Counted from the first letter of the stretch, positions 31,337-39,138 are shown. The stretch: 53,193 nucleotides of DNA from Chloroflexota bacterium (GCA_016190625.1 JACPQF010000130.1:1-53193); one strand, 5' to 3'. Numbers and translations are program-made. Notes: generated by a model from the sequence alone, not told the origin.

Positions 31337-31876
31337 TCAATAATCTATCCCCTCTTGGGCTTTGATTCCCTTCTGGAACGGGTGCTTGATCTCCTTCATC
31401 TCAGTCACCAGGTCGGCCAGCTCGACGATCTCCGCTGGCGCGTCGCGGCCGGTGATGACCACATGCAACCGGGGCGGCTTCTCCCGCAGAAACTGGACGA
31501 CCTCCGCCATCGGCAGCATGCCATAATTGAGAGGATAGGTGATCTCGTCGAGGATGACCACGTCGTAGCGGCCCGATAGCGCCCGTTCTTTGGCGACCTC
31601 CCAGGCATCCCGCACCATCTGGAGGTTCTTCTCCGCCTTCTTCTGCTTGTCGCTGATGATGAAGCCCCTGCCCAGAGGAAGGACATCCAGATTCGGCGTC
31701 AGTCGCTTGGCCGCCACCACCTCTCCCGATTGCCACGCCCCTTTGATAAACTGCACCATGACAATGTTGTAGTCGTAGCCTACCGACCGGAAGGCGAGTC
31801 CCAAAGCGGCAGAGGTCTTTCCTTTGCCGTTGCCGGTGTAGACTATAGTTAGACCGATTCGCTCCTGTTTTCGCAT
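31337..31876 (-). CDS. cobO: Cob(I)yrinic acid a,c-diamide adenosyltransferase (CobO/BtuR)
   Basis: 179 residues, normal length. P-loop YTGNGKGKTSAALGLAFRSVGY, then VQFIKGAWQSGE and VVILDEITYPLNYGML, and ITGRDAPAEIVELADLVTEMKEIKHPFQKGIKAQEGIDY, the BtuR signature end. It transfers the adenosyl group from ATP to the corrinoid cobalt. Its position with btuFCD supports adenosylation of imported corrinoids. Confidence 0.94.
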   Translation of the reverse strand: MRKQERIGLTIVYTGNGKGKTSAALGLAFRSVGYDYNIVMVQFIKGAWQSGEVVAAKRLTPNLDVLPLGRGFIISDKQKKAEKNLQMVRDAWEVAKERALSGRYDVVILDEITYPLNYGMLPMAEVVQFLREKPPRLHVVITGRDAPAEIVELADLVTEMKEIKHPFQKGIKAQEGIDY

Positions 31877-31964
31877 CTATCCTCCCCTTTCACCGCGAAG
31901 ACCGCGGAATTATTCTTTCTGGTTCTCTCCGCGCTCCCGGCGTTCTCCGCGATATGAATCGTGT
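31877..31964. repeat. Degenerate 'accgcgaagaccgcggaa' words
   Basis: Short gap between cobO and btuD holding tttcaccgcgaagaccgcgg and ctccgcg words that pair with one another. Related words occur at about 25470 and 45680. Confidence 0.45.
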
Positions 31965-32762
31965 TCACGCTTTCCTCGACGTGACGGCTACCACCGTGGG
32001 CAAGCCATTCAGCGGGTGAGGGTGCACGTGGACCTGCGCCCGATAGACCTCCTTCATGGCGGCCTCGGTCACAACCTCGGCGGGGCTGCCCTCGCGATAG
32101 ATACGGCCCTCGCTCAACATGATCAGCCGGTCGCAGTACTGCGCCGCCAGGCTCAGGTCGTGGAAGATGGCGACGACAGACAGGCCCTGCCCGGCGCTGA
32201 GACCCGCCACCAGATCGAGCATTTCGATTTGGTGGGCGATATCGAGATGGGTGGTTGGCTCGTCGAGAAGGAGCAGCGAGGGCTCCTGCGCCAGTGCTCT
32301 CGCCAGCACGACCCGCTGCCTTTCCCCGCCGGAAAGCTCGCCGACCCGCCGTTCGGCCATTGCCAGGGTATCGGTCACCTCCATTGCCCGCCTTGCCGCG
32401 GCCACGTCGGATTGTCCTTCACCCCGGAGAAACCCGAGATGAGGCGTGCGTCCCATGAGAACCAGCTCGAAGACCGTGAAGGTGTCGGGCAGAAATGGGG
32501 ACTGGGGAACCACTGCCACCGTGCGGGCCAGCCGGCTCCGGCCGACGGTGCGAATGTCGATCCCATTCAACAGCACTCTCCCTCTTGCCGGCGCGAGAAG
32601 GCGGCTCAGGATCCTAATCAGGGTGGTCTTGCCGGAGCCGTTGGGACCGACAACACCCAGCGTCTCTCCCCGAGACAGCCGGAAGCTCATGCCATCCAGC
32701 ACCCTTCGCTTGTCGTAGGAGAATCTGACCTGCTCCACCTCGAGTATCGGATTACACTTCAT
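31965..32762 (-). CDS. btuD: Vitamin B12/iron-type ABC transporter ATPase
   Basis: 265 residues. Walker A GVVGPNGSGKTTLIRIL, Q-loop VVPQSPF, signature LSGGERQRVVLARALAQ, Walker B LLLLDEPTTHLD, H-loop FHDLSLA. Start overlaps the btuC stop by one base (TAATG). Sequence alone would allow iron-siderophore transport. The upstream cobalamin riboswitch and downstream cob genes argue for corrinoid import. The C-terminal VHVHPHPLNGLPTVVAV is typical of B12-type members. Confidence 0.92.
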   Translation of the reverse strand: MKCNPILEVEQVRFSYDKRRVLDGMSFRLSRGETLGVVGPNGSGKTTLIRILSRLLAPARGRVLLNGIDIRTVGRSRLARTVAVVPQSPFLPDTFTVFELVLMGRTPHLGFLRGEGQSDVAAARRAMEVTDTLAMAERRVGELSGGERQRVVLARALAQEPSLLLLDEPTTHLDIAHQIEMLDLVAGLSAGQGLSVVAIFHDLSLAAQYCDRLIMLSEGRIYREGSPAEVVTEAAMKEVYRAQVHVHPHPLNGLPTVVAVTSRKA

Positions 32763-33868
32763 TAGAACACCGCCCTTTTCTTCTGTCTTAGCAGATAGAG
32801 GAAGAAGGGAGCGCCGCAGAAAGCCGTCAGGATTCCCACGGGCAGCTCGCCCGGAGCGAGAATCACCCGGGAAACGGTATCGGCCCAGACTAAGAAGGCG
32901 CTCCCCACCAGCGCTGACATCGGCAGGAGAAAGCGGTGGTCGGGACCCCAGACCAGGCGCACGGCGTGGGGAACGACTAGCCCGACGAAGCCGATGATGC
33001 CGCTCACCGATACGGCCGCCGCGGTCATGAGAGAGGCGGCGGCCACAAGAATCAGCTTGAGCCGTTCCACGTCTACGCCAAGCTGCCGAGCCTGGTCTTC
33101 GTCCAGTTGCATAACGTTCATGGGCCTCGCGTAGAAGATGGTCACAGCCAATCCCACGACCAGGTAGGGCAAGATCGCCAAGATGCCGGACCAGTAGCCC
33201 TGGCTAAATCCGCCGAGAAGCCAGATATACACGACCCTGAGCTTGTCGCCGGCGGCTATCATCAGGAAAGCCGAGGCCGCCCAAAACAGGGAACCGATAG
33301 CCACTCCTGCCAGAAGAAGGGTTGTCATTGGCGTGGAGCCGCCCACTCTGGCGAGGGAATAGACGGCGACGACCACCGCCAGTGCTCCCACGAAGGCAGC
33401 AATCTGGACAATCCCGAGGCCAAGGAACGGCACGTCGAAGGGAAGCAAAAAAGCCAGCGTCGCCCCGAAAGCGGCACCCGATGCCACGCCGATGAGATAG
33501 GGATCGGCCAGGGGATTGCGGAAGATGCCCTGATAGGTGGCACCTGATACGGCGAGGGACCCTCCCACCATAGCCGCCAGGATCACCCTTGGCAGCCTGA
33601 TTTGAAAGACTATCGCTTCATAAGCAGTCGGCCAGTCAGGTACGATGGATAGAAAAGGAAGCCTCGCTAGGAGCATGCGCACGATGGCAGGTAGCGGGAT
33701 TCCGACCGAGCCAATGGTCGCGGCCACCAGCAGCGACACGACCGCAACGCCAGTCGCTATGGCCAGCACCTTCCAGCGCCGTCTACCCTTGAGGTAGGAG
33801 GCCGCGTCCAAGTTGGATTCCTGAGCCGCAGGAGACAGGGACAGACTGCCTAGCTCGGCAGTTTTCAT
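32762..33868 (-). CDS. btuC: Corrinoid ABC transporter permease (FecCD family)
   Basis: 368 residues with about ten membrane helices. FecCD landmarks: LPRVILAAMVGGSLAVSGATYQGIFRNPLADPYLIGVASGAAFGA, LLLAGVAIGSLFWA, LDEDQARQLGVDVERLKLILVAAASLMTAAAVSVSGIIGFVGLVVPHAVRLVWGPDHR (loop that docks the ATPase), ending LGAPFFLYLL-like. An N-terminal ~35-residue hydrophilic extension precedes the first helix. Overlaps btuF by four bases (ATGA) and btuD by one. Confidence 0.93.
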   Translation of the reverse strand: MKTAELGSLSLSPAAQESNLDAASYLKGRRRWKVLAIATGVAVVSLLVAATIGSVGIPLPAIVRMLLARLPFLSIVPDWPTAYEAIVFQIRLPRVILAAMVGGSLAVSGATYQGIFRNPLADPYLIGVASGAAFGATLAFLLPFDVPFLGLGIVQIAAFVGALAVVVAVYSLARVGGSTPMTTLLLAGVAIGSLFWAASAFLMIAAGDKLRVVYIWLLGGFSQGYWSGILAILPYLVVGLAVTIFYARPMNVMQLDEDQARQLGVDVERLKLILVAAASLMTAAAVSVSGIIGFVGLVVPHAVRLVWGPDHRFLLPMSALVGSAFLVWADTVSRVILAPGELPVGILTAFCGAPFFLYLLRQKKRAVF

Positions 33869-34791
33869 TGGAATAACTCCGGATGAATAGCCTTGGCCAT
33901 CAGCTCCAAACCATCCACGACGCGCGGTCCCGGCCGATTCGTCAGGTTAGGATCGAAGCCGACAATGCGGCCAGTCTTTATAGCGCTAATTCCGCTCCAG
34001 CCGGGCCTGGCCATCACCTTCTCCGGCGTCTCGCCGAAAGTGTGATCCGCCAGGATGATAACTTCGGGATCTTTGGCGATCAGTGCTTCCTGCCCAAGTT
34101 GAGGCCAGTCGATCTTGGCATCGGCGGCAATGTTGGCGCCTCCCGCCTTGGCTATCAGGTCGTCGACGAAAGTGCCCGGACCGGCAGTGCTAAGGGTTCC
34201 GGCGAGCTCGAAGAAGACCCTCGGCTTTCCCTTGGCCGACGCGATCTTGGCCACGATCTCGTTTACCCGCTTCCGAAGTTGGGCAGTGACAGCGTCCGCC
34301 TCCATCGATTTGTCCGTGACTCTGCCGACGGTAAGTATGCCGTCGAGCACCGCCTCCAGCGTGCCTGGCTGCAAGACAAAGACGGTCAAGCCCCTTTTCT
34401 CCAGCTCGGAAACCGCCTGTTTCGCTTGGATCTGGGCCGCGAAGATGATATCGGGCGAGAGGGCAACCAATTTCTCGATGTTCGGTTTGGAGTAGCCTAC
34501 CTTATCTTTGGACTTCGCCTCGGCCGGATAGTCCGAATAGTCGTCCACGGCCACTAGCTTGCCACCGAGGCCGAGAGCGTAGAGTATCTCGGTATTGCTG
34601 GGGGCGAGGGAAACGATCGTTTCAGGGGCCTTCTGAACGGTCACCGAGCGGCCTGCATGGTCTGTGACTGTCATAGGAAACGAGCTGATCGCGCTCGAAG
34701 TTTGCGCCTTGCCAAGTTGTGAGGCTCCGCAGCCAGAAAGAAGAGAAGCAACCAGTAGCACCGCGCCGAACAAGGTCACCAGTCGGTTCAT
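33865..34791 (-). CDS. btuF: Corrinoid-binding lipoprotein
   Basis: 308 residues. Lipoprotein signal ending LLSGC (lipobox), then the class III binding-protein fold: PETIVSLAPSNTEILYALGLGGKLVAVDDYSDYPAEAK, VGYSKPNIEKLVALSPDIIFAA, a long bridging helix, and PEVIILADHTFGETPEKVMARPGWSGISAIKTGRIVGF. It would present cobalamin or cobinamide to BtuCD. First gene after the riboswitch; AAGGAG lies about 12 bases before the ATG. Confidence 0.92.
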   Translation of the reverse strand: MNRLVTLFGAVLLVASLLSGCGASQLGKAQTSSAISSFPMTVTDHAGRSVTVQKAPETIVSLAPSNTEILYALGLGGKLVAVDDYSDYPAEAKSKDKVGYSKPNIEKLVALSPDIIFAAQIQAKQAVSELEKRGLTVFVLQPGTLEAVLDGILTVGRVTDKSMEADAVTAQLRKRVNEIVAKIASAKGKPRVFFELAGTLSTAGPGTFVDDLIAKAGGANIAADAKIDWPQLGQEALIAKDPEVIILADHTFGETPEKVMARPGWSGISAIKTGRIVGFDPNLTNRPGPRVVDGLELMAKAIHPELFQ

Positions 34792-34897
34792 AGGGGGAAT
34801 CTTCTCCTTTTTTTATTTCCCCTTCCAGGAAAGAGCACTCCCCAGAAAACAGGCGTCCCGATCTAAACAGAAATGGCAAGGGGAGATCGGCCCGGTG

Positions 34898-34945
34898 GCA
34901 ACAAAAAACCCCCTGCCTTGAGCGAGTGAGACAAGGGGACACAAG
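34898..34945 (-). terminator. Intrinsic terminator in the cobalamin riboswitch expression platform
   Basis: Minus strand: CCCCTTG...CAAGG-AGGGGG followed by TTTTTTG, between the aptamer and btuF. It presumably forms when B12 is bound, stopping transcription of btuFCD-cobO-cobT-cbiA. Confidence 0.75.
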
Positions 34946-34994
34946 TCTTTTGGACTAAGTCTGCTCACGCCTTTCCTCGAAGGCTCTCGGCATA

Positions 34995-35190
34995 CGACAA
35001 AGGCCGGTGCTCTGGCTTCTGGGTTAGGGTTGAGGGTTGAGGGTTGAGGGTGGAGAGGAGGAGCCTACCTCCCCTCTACCCTTTACCCTCTACCCTCTAC
35101 CCTGTTCCCAGTCACAGTTGCGGGACAGCGTTGGCTTTGCACCAACTTCCCCGATTAAGCCCGGTTAGGGGCACCTTCGTCAGCTATTCG
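34995..35190 (-). ncRNA. Cobalamin riboswitch upstream of the btu-cob operon
   Basis: On the minus strand all core elements appear in order: GAAGGTGCCC near 35183, GGGGAAGTTGGTGCAAAGCC, the B12-box (GCCAACGCTGTCCCGCAACTGTGA, split here at 20 bases: GCCAACGCTGTCCCGCAACT then GTGA) near 35130-35110, and AGCCAGAGCACCGGCC at about 35018-35000. The peripheral region between GTGACTGGG and AGCCAGA is enlarged by a heptad-repeat inverted repeat (35026-35103). A terminator follows at 34945-34898. It should repress the operon when adenosylcobalamin is plentiful. Confidence 0.93.
35026..35103. repeat. Heptad repeat (gggttga / ctctacc) inverted pair inside the riboswitch
   Basis: gggttaggg-ttgaggg words, a short middle, then ctaccctttaccctctaccc words; the two halves pair. 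Similar heptads occur at 48628-48700 in the histidine-kinase gene. Confidence 0.8.
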
Positions 35191-35199
35191 ATTGACCCT

Positions 35200-35228
35200 A
35201 TGTTAGCAGAGACGAGTCGAAGTGTCAA
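35200..35228 (-). promoter_or_regulatory. Promoter of the riboswitch-btu-cob operon
   Basis: Minus strand TTGACA (35228-35223), 17-base spacer, TAACAT (35205-35200). The predicted start near 35193 lies at the 5' edge of the aptamer. Confidence 0.75.
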
Positions 35229-35246
35229 TAGCGCTCGGCCGCGAAC

Positions 35247-35423
35247 TGTCAACGGATTCAGGAGCGGATTGAACGGATGAGCGCTTGACACCTCGTATTC
35301 GTGTGCCTCTGTTCCCGGATGGGTACTGGGAAGAGTCGTCCCAGGCTGGGGGAGAGCGGCGTCAGGACATCTGGGCATGGCGCGGCGGGCATCCGTTCAA
35401 TCCGTACCCGAATCCGTTGACAG
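35247..35423. repeat. Long inverted repeat downstream of lasso precursor 1
   Basis: 34-base arms (35247-35280 and 35390-35423) built from caacggatt/ggattgaacggatg words with about three mismatches and a ~110-base loop. It begins just after the precursor 1 stop codon and ends before the btu promoter. May act as transcription terminator or insulator. Confidence 0.75.
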
Positions 35424-35433
35424 CTTTTCGGCG

Positions 35434-35610
35434 TCAGCTATAGGCGCTGGTAGCGTCCACCCTGGGGTTGGGACCACCAAGGGCCGTCCGCTGCACGCCG
35501 ATCACCGTGATGGTGGGACGCCGCCAGGGTTTCTTGCCTCGTCCGGCAACTGTGTCGGCCTGACCGGAAGCCTTGCCAGAGACCGTCTGTGGGTCCTCGT
35601 GGTTATGCAT
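35434..35610 (-). CDS. Candidate lasso-peptide precursor 1
   Basis: 58 residues from ATG 35610 (AAAGGGG upstream). The leader is hydrophilic and ends KKPWRRPTITVIGVQRTA; the candidate core is LGGPNPRVDATSAYS. W-x-x-P-T-I plus Thr two residues before the core matches the leader motif recognised by B1 (Y/W-x-x-P-x-[LI]...T at -2). Asp9 could close a nine-residue macrolactam with the new N-terminus; if cleavage falls two residues later, Gly1-Asp7 is the alternative. The core ends in Ser. It pairs with four sibling genes here. No cyclase is adjacent. Confidence 0.7.
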   Translation of the reverse strand: MHNHEDPQTVSGKASGQADTVAGRGKKPWRRPTITVIGVQRTALGGPNPRVDATSAYS

Positions 35611-35854
35611 CGCAATAAACCCCTTTAGCATTCTTCCGTCGAGGTGCGCCAGCGCACTCGCCTCGCCACGGTCTACATTTCACCTCGATCGATGGGAGGG
35701 CTATCCTCGGACTTCCGCGCCATCGACGAGGAAAGCGACCCCTGTACCGGGTCCTTCGGGCGGATGTACCAGTCCAGCCTTACCGCGTTGTGACAGTTGG
35801 CGTCGCCGCGGACAATCTTCGCGCCATAGCGGCGAACTATGGTTAGGATTCGGC

Positions 35855-35971
35855 GTCAGCGAATCAACCAGCGAATAAGCGAATTATCGATCGATTCAAG
35901 CTCGTGGTTCTCCGGAAGGACTGTACACCGCTGCCGTCTGCTCATTCGCTTAACGCTGAGCATTCGCTGAC
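35855..35971. repeat. Inverted repeat overlapping the 3' end of lasso precursor 2
   Basis: Left arm gtcagcgaatcaaccagcga (35855 on) and right arm ctcattcgcttaacgctgag..cgctgac (35941-35971), imperfectly complementary. The right arm encodes the last residues of the present precursor 2 reading. Confidence 0.7.
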
Positions 35972-36168
35972 AAGGACGGCAGAGTTGCTTCTTGGCGGTT
36001 AGCTCTATACGCGGGAAAGTCCCCGTTAATTGAGCCACCAGACACCGTCCGCTGCACGTCGATGATCGTGACGGTTGGACGCCTCCACGGTTTCTTGCCT
36101 CGGACGGCAACTGTGTCGGTATGGATGGAAGTCTCGGTGCTCGGTTGTGTGCTATTTGGGTCGCTCAT
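35950..36168 (-). CDS. Candidate lasso-peptide precursor 2 (core probably frameshifted)
   Basis: 72 residues from ATG 36168 (GGAGG about ten bases upstream). The leader ends KKPWRRPTVTIIDVQRTV, almost identical to precursor 1. The core starts SGGSINGDFPAY with Asp8. Instead of stopping after 13-15 residues like its siblings, it runs on for about 18 more (RANRQEA... NAQR) into a repeat arm. Removing one copy of a duplicated AG in TATAGAGCTAA would give ...FPAYS-stop, restoring a 13-residue core ending in Ser like the others. Either a decayed precursor or an unusually long tail. Confidence 0.6.
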   Translation of the reverse strand: MSDPNSTQPSTETSIHTDTVAVRGKKPWRRPTVTIIDVQRTVSGGSINGDFPAYRANRQEATLPSLSANAQR

Positions 36169-36278
36169 GATTAGGGTCCCTCCTTCGTGTTTCAACAAGC
36201 AGGCTTGGCTCCACACATGGCGAATGTCTGCACAAGAAAAATGCGCTTACGCGGGTCTAGCTTTCGAGGCGCAGGGGT

Positions 36279-36307
36279 ACTCTAGCAGATGCTTCTGCCC
36301 TTGTCAA
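36279..36307 (-). promoter_or_regulatory. Promoter of lasso precursor 2
   Basis: Minus strand TTGACA (36307-36302), 17-base spacer, TAGAGT (36284-36279), about 110 bases before the start codon. Confidence 0.7.
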
Positions 36308-36568
36308 CAGAAATACGATCGGAATCGTAATCAGGGAGCGGTCGGCGACGCAGCTTGCGTTCGCCGGAGGTTGGAGTATGGCTCCAGCCGGCGGATGACC
36401 CGCATCTGATCGAAGTGGGGACCATTGCTCGTGAGCTGAAGCTTCTGGCGCTGCCCATTCTGCGGCAGCGTAGAGAGCACCGCGGAATGATAGCCAGTTG
36501 GTTCGCCCATTGCCCCCGGCAACGAGGCCGGCCGAACGGATGACCAAGGCCCTAAAGGCCGCCCGGAA
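36308..36568. other. Intergenic DNA between precursors 2 and 3
   Basis: No gene supported. Several frames are open but lack ribosome sites and resemble no family. Confidence 0.4.
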
Positions 36569-36718
36569 TTAGCTGTGGCTTGTTGAGCCGTCCAATCCGA
36601 CCCCAAAGTTAAACATCGACCGCTTTACTTCGATGACTGTGATGGTAGGACGGCGCCAGGGCCGCTTGGCTGGACCGATGGCTGTCATGGCTTGGTCGTG
36701 GTCCCTGTCATTAATCAT
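36569..36718 (-). CDS. Candidate lasso-peptide precursor 3
   Basis: 49 residues from ATG 36718 (AAGGA upstream). The leader ends KRPWRRPTITVIEVKRSM, and the candidate core is FNFGVGLDGSTSHS (14 residues, Asp8, C-terminal Ser). Ser replaces the usual Thr at leader position -2. The longer frame upstream to 36922 crosses its own promoter and is not used. It belongs with precursors 1, 2 and 5 by the near-invariant PWRRPT(I/V)T stretch. Confidence 0.7.
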   Translation of the reverse strand: MINDRDHDQAMTAIGPAKRPWRRPTITVIEVKRSMFNFGVGLDGSTSHS

Positions 36719-36847
36719 CTGCGAGTCCTTGTCGCCCTGCACGGGATGGCCTCCTGCATCGTCTTTCGCGCGAAGCCGTAGGCAACCGGCTTCGCCCGGG
36801 CGGATGTCTACTGGTCGAGTAAACACCGGGCTTCTGAGCACAGGGAC

Positions 36848-36876
36848 AGTATAGGCAATGTCCCAGCCCTTGTCAA
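36848..36876 (-). promoter_or_regulatory. Promoter of lasso precursor 3
   Basis: Minus strand TTGACA (36876-36871), 17-base spacer, TATACT (36853-36848). Confidence 0.75.
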
Positions 36877-36939
36877 GGACACTCACCCACCGAAGAAGGA
36901 CGCACAAACTCAACCTCGACAAAACGCGAGGTGCGGCGC

Positions 36940-36997
36940 CAACGGATGAGCAACGGATAAGCGGATTGGAATGGGTTGCCTATCCGTTTGTCCGTTG
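36940..36997. repeat. CAACGGAT-word inverted repeat after cysNC
   Basis: caacggatgagcaacggata (36940 on) against tatccgtttgtccgttg (36981-36997). It lies between the cysNC stop and the precursor 3 promoter, so it may terminate the cys transcript. Confidence 0.65.
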
Positions 36998-37061
36998 AAT
37001 ACCCGTCGACGCAGTTGTCCCCGCACCGGCGCCCGATCTTGTTGCTGAACGTCGCATGGGT

Positions 37062-39008
37062 TCATGAGTGCTCGAGCAACGCTCCGCGTTTGTCGAGCAC
37101 GGCCCAGAGACGCTCCAACGCGGCGTCGGGCGGCATCTCCGCCGTGGGTATACGCACATCCGGACGCTCGGGCGGCTCGTAGGGCGCCGAGACCCCGGTG
37201 AACTGGGGGAGGTCGCCAGCGCGGGCGCGCCGGTAGAGCCCCTTTGGGTCGCGGGCCTCGCACACGTCGAGGGGCGCGTCCACGTAGACCTCGACGAAGC
37301 GCTCGCAGCCGATGGCCTGGCGGGCCAGTTGGCGATCCTCTCGATACGGGGAAATCAGGGCGACGATGGCGGTCACTCCCGCCTCATTGAACAGCCGGGC
37401 CAATCCCGCCGTGCGCCGGATGTTCTCCTTCCGGTCGGCGGGCGAGAAGCCGAGGTCGCGATTCAAGGTGCTCCGCAGCCGGTCGCCATCGAGAATGACG
37501 CAGGAATAGCCGCCAGCCAGCAATCGCTCCTCCAGGGCGGAGGCGAGAGTAGATTTGCCCGCGCCGCTGAGGCCGGTGAGCCAGATGGTGCATGCTCGTT
37601 GCCGGAGCAGGGCGAGGCGCTGGGGCGGAGTGTCAAGACCGACTCGGTCTCGCAGACCGAGTCGGTCTGGCGTTGACTTCGGCGCAAGGTCTGCAGGCTC
37701 TTCGTCCGCTGGGCGCCGGTAGCGGTGGGAGCGGTCGATGATGACGCCGGCCCCCACTGTGAAGTTGCCGATGGGGTCGACGAAGATCACGGCGCCGGTC
37801 TGCCGGTTGCGGGAGTATTCGTCGCACAGCAACGGGCGCATCAACTGGCAAGTCATGCGGCCGATGGCGTTCAGGCCCAAGGACTCTGCCGGACGCCGGC
37901 GTAGGGTGTCCGGATCGATCTCGTAGTGGATCTGGCTGGGCCGGGCGTGGACGAGGTTGGTGGTCTGCTTGATCAGGTACTCGCAGCCGGGGCGCAGCGG
38001 CTGCTCGTGCATCCAGACCACAATTAGCTCCAGCTCCTCCGCCAGCCAGGGTAGGTTGGCGGGGTGGACGATCATGTCTCCGCGGCCGACGTCGATCTCG
38101 TCTTCGAGGCAGACGGCGATGGCCTGGGGCGCGAAGGCGTACTGCACGTCCCGCCGGTCGTGAATGAGTCGCCGGACGCGCGTGCGTCGCCCGCCGGGCA
38201 AGACCAGCACTTCGTCGCCGGTGCGGATGATGCCAGAGGCCAGCGTGCCGGCATAGCCGCGGAAATCGGCGCTCGGTCGCAGGACGTACTGGACGGGAAG
38301 GCGAAGGTCCACCAGACCGAGGCAATCTCGGAGACCGCCCCGGTCCAACTGTTCGAGACAAGACAGGAGCGTGGGACCCGAATACCAGGGCATCTTCACG
38401 CCCGGCTTGACGACGTTGTCCCCCGCCAGGGCGCTCACCGGGACGAAGGTGAAATGCCGGCATTCGAGACGGTCGGCAAAGGTCAGGTATTCGGCCCGTA
38501 TCCGCTCGAATACCTCCTCGGCATACCCGACCAAATCCATTTTGTTCACGGCCACGATCTGATGGGGAACGCCGAGCAGGGAGGCGATAAAGGCGTGGCG
38601 CTTCGACTGGGTGAGCACGCCGCGCGTGGCGTCGATTAGGACCACCGCCACGTCGGCGGTGGAGGCGGCCGTGGCCATGTTGCGGGTATACTGCTCGTGG
38701 CCGGGCGCATCGGCGACGATGAAGCGGCGTTTCGGCGTGGCGAAATAGCGGTAGGCCACGTCGATGGTGATCCCCTGCTCCCGCTCGGCTCGCAAGCCGT
38801 CGGTGAGCAGGGACAGATCCGGCCCTGCCTGCCCGAGTTGCGCAGCGCGTCGCCGGAGCGAGTCCAGATGGTCCTCGTAGACCGCTCCGGTGTCGTGGAG
38901 GAGACGCCCGATCAGCGTCGATTTCCCGTCGTCCACGCTGCCCGCGAGCATGAACCGCAGGATATCTGTCTGGCCGGTCGACGAGGCGGAATAACTGGAC
39001 CCCATCAT
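37062..39008 (-). CDS. cysNC: Bifunctional sulfate adenylyltransferase subunit 1 / adenylylsulfate kinase (CysN-CysC, NodQ-like)
   Basis: 648 residues. N-terminal CysN GTPase: AGSVDDGKSTLIGRLLHDTG (P-loop), REQGITIDVAYRYFAT (switch I), DAPGHEQYTRNMATAAS, NKMD, then beta-barrel domains with the CysN LPSG-like LPGGRRTRV. C-terminal CysC kinase: IWLTGLSGAGKSTLASALEERL, DGDRLRSTLNRDLGFSPADRKENIRR, VEVYVDAPLDVCEARDPKGLYRRARAGDLPQFTGVSAPYEPPE. With CysD it makes APS, then PAPS. The linker (about 448-458) is encoded by a perfect inserted palindrome. Last of a three-gene run with a nucleotidyltransferase and cysD. Confidence 0.93.
   Translation of the reverse strand: MMGSSYSASSTGQTDILRFMLAGSVDDGKSTLIGRLLHDTGAVYEDHLDSLRRRAAQLGQAGPDLSLLTDGLRAEREQGITIDVAYRYFATPKRRFIVADAPGHEQYTRNMATAASTADVAVVLIDATRGVLTQSKRHAFIASLLGVPHQIVAVNKMDLVGYAEEVFERIRAEYLTFADRLECRHFTFVPVSALAGDNVVKPGVKMPWYSGPTLLSCLEQLDRGGLRDCLGLVDLRLPVQYVLRPSADFRGYAGTLASGIIRTGDEVLVLPGGRRTRVRRLIHDRRDVQYAFAPQAIAVCLEDEIDVGRGDMIVHPANLPWLAEELELIVVWMHEQPLRPGCEYLIKQTTNLVHARPSQIHYEIDPDTLRRRPAESLGLNAIGRMTCQLMRPLLCDEYSRNRQTGAVIFVDPIGNFTVGAGVIIDRSHRYRRPADEEPADLAPKSTPDRLGLRDRVGLDTPPQRLALLRQRACTIWLTGLSGAGKSTLASALEERLLAGGYSCVILDGDRLRSTLNRDLGFSPADRKENIRRTAGLARLFNEAGVTAIVALISPYREDRQLARQAIGCERFVEVYVDAPLDVCEARDPKGLYRRARAGDLPQFTGVSAPYEPPERPDVRIPTAEMPPDAALERLWAVLDKRGALLEHS
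37637..37667. repeat. Perfect palindrome in the CysN-CysC linker
   Basis: Arms GACCGACTCGGTCT (37637-37650 and complement 37654-37667), loop CGC, flanked by gtcaa and ttgac. Read in frame as PDRLGLRDRVGLDT. Confidence 0.9.
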
Positions 39009-39021
39009 ACGGCCTACTCGC

Positions 39022-39103
39022 TGTCACCCTGAGCCGCAGCGAAGGGTCTGGCGGGGTGGGGGCCCTCCCCGCCCCAGATGCTTCGCTGCGGCTCAGCATG
39101 ACA
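39022..39103. repeat. Large hairpin between cysD and cysNC
   Basis: TGTCACCCTGAGCCGCAGCG... pairs with ...CGCTGCGGCTCAGCATGACA; the inner part ggcggggtggg/ccctccccgcccc extends the stem. It is a dispersed 'gctgagccgcagcgaag' type repeat. It could weaken read-through from cysD into cysNC or stabilise the upstream message. Confidence 0.8.
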
Positions 39104-39138
39104 GAGCGAATTCGCGAATGAAAGGACCCTTGGCGCCA

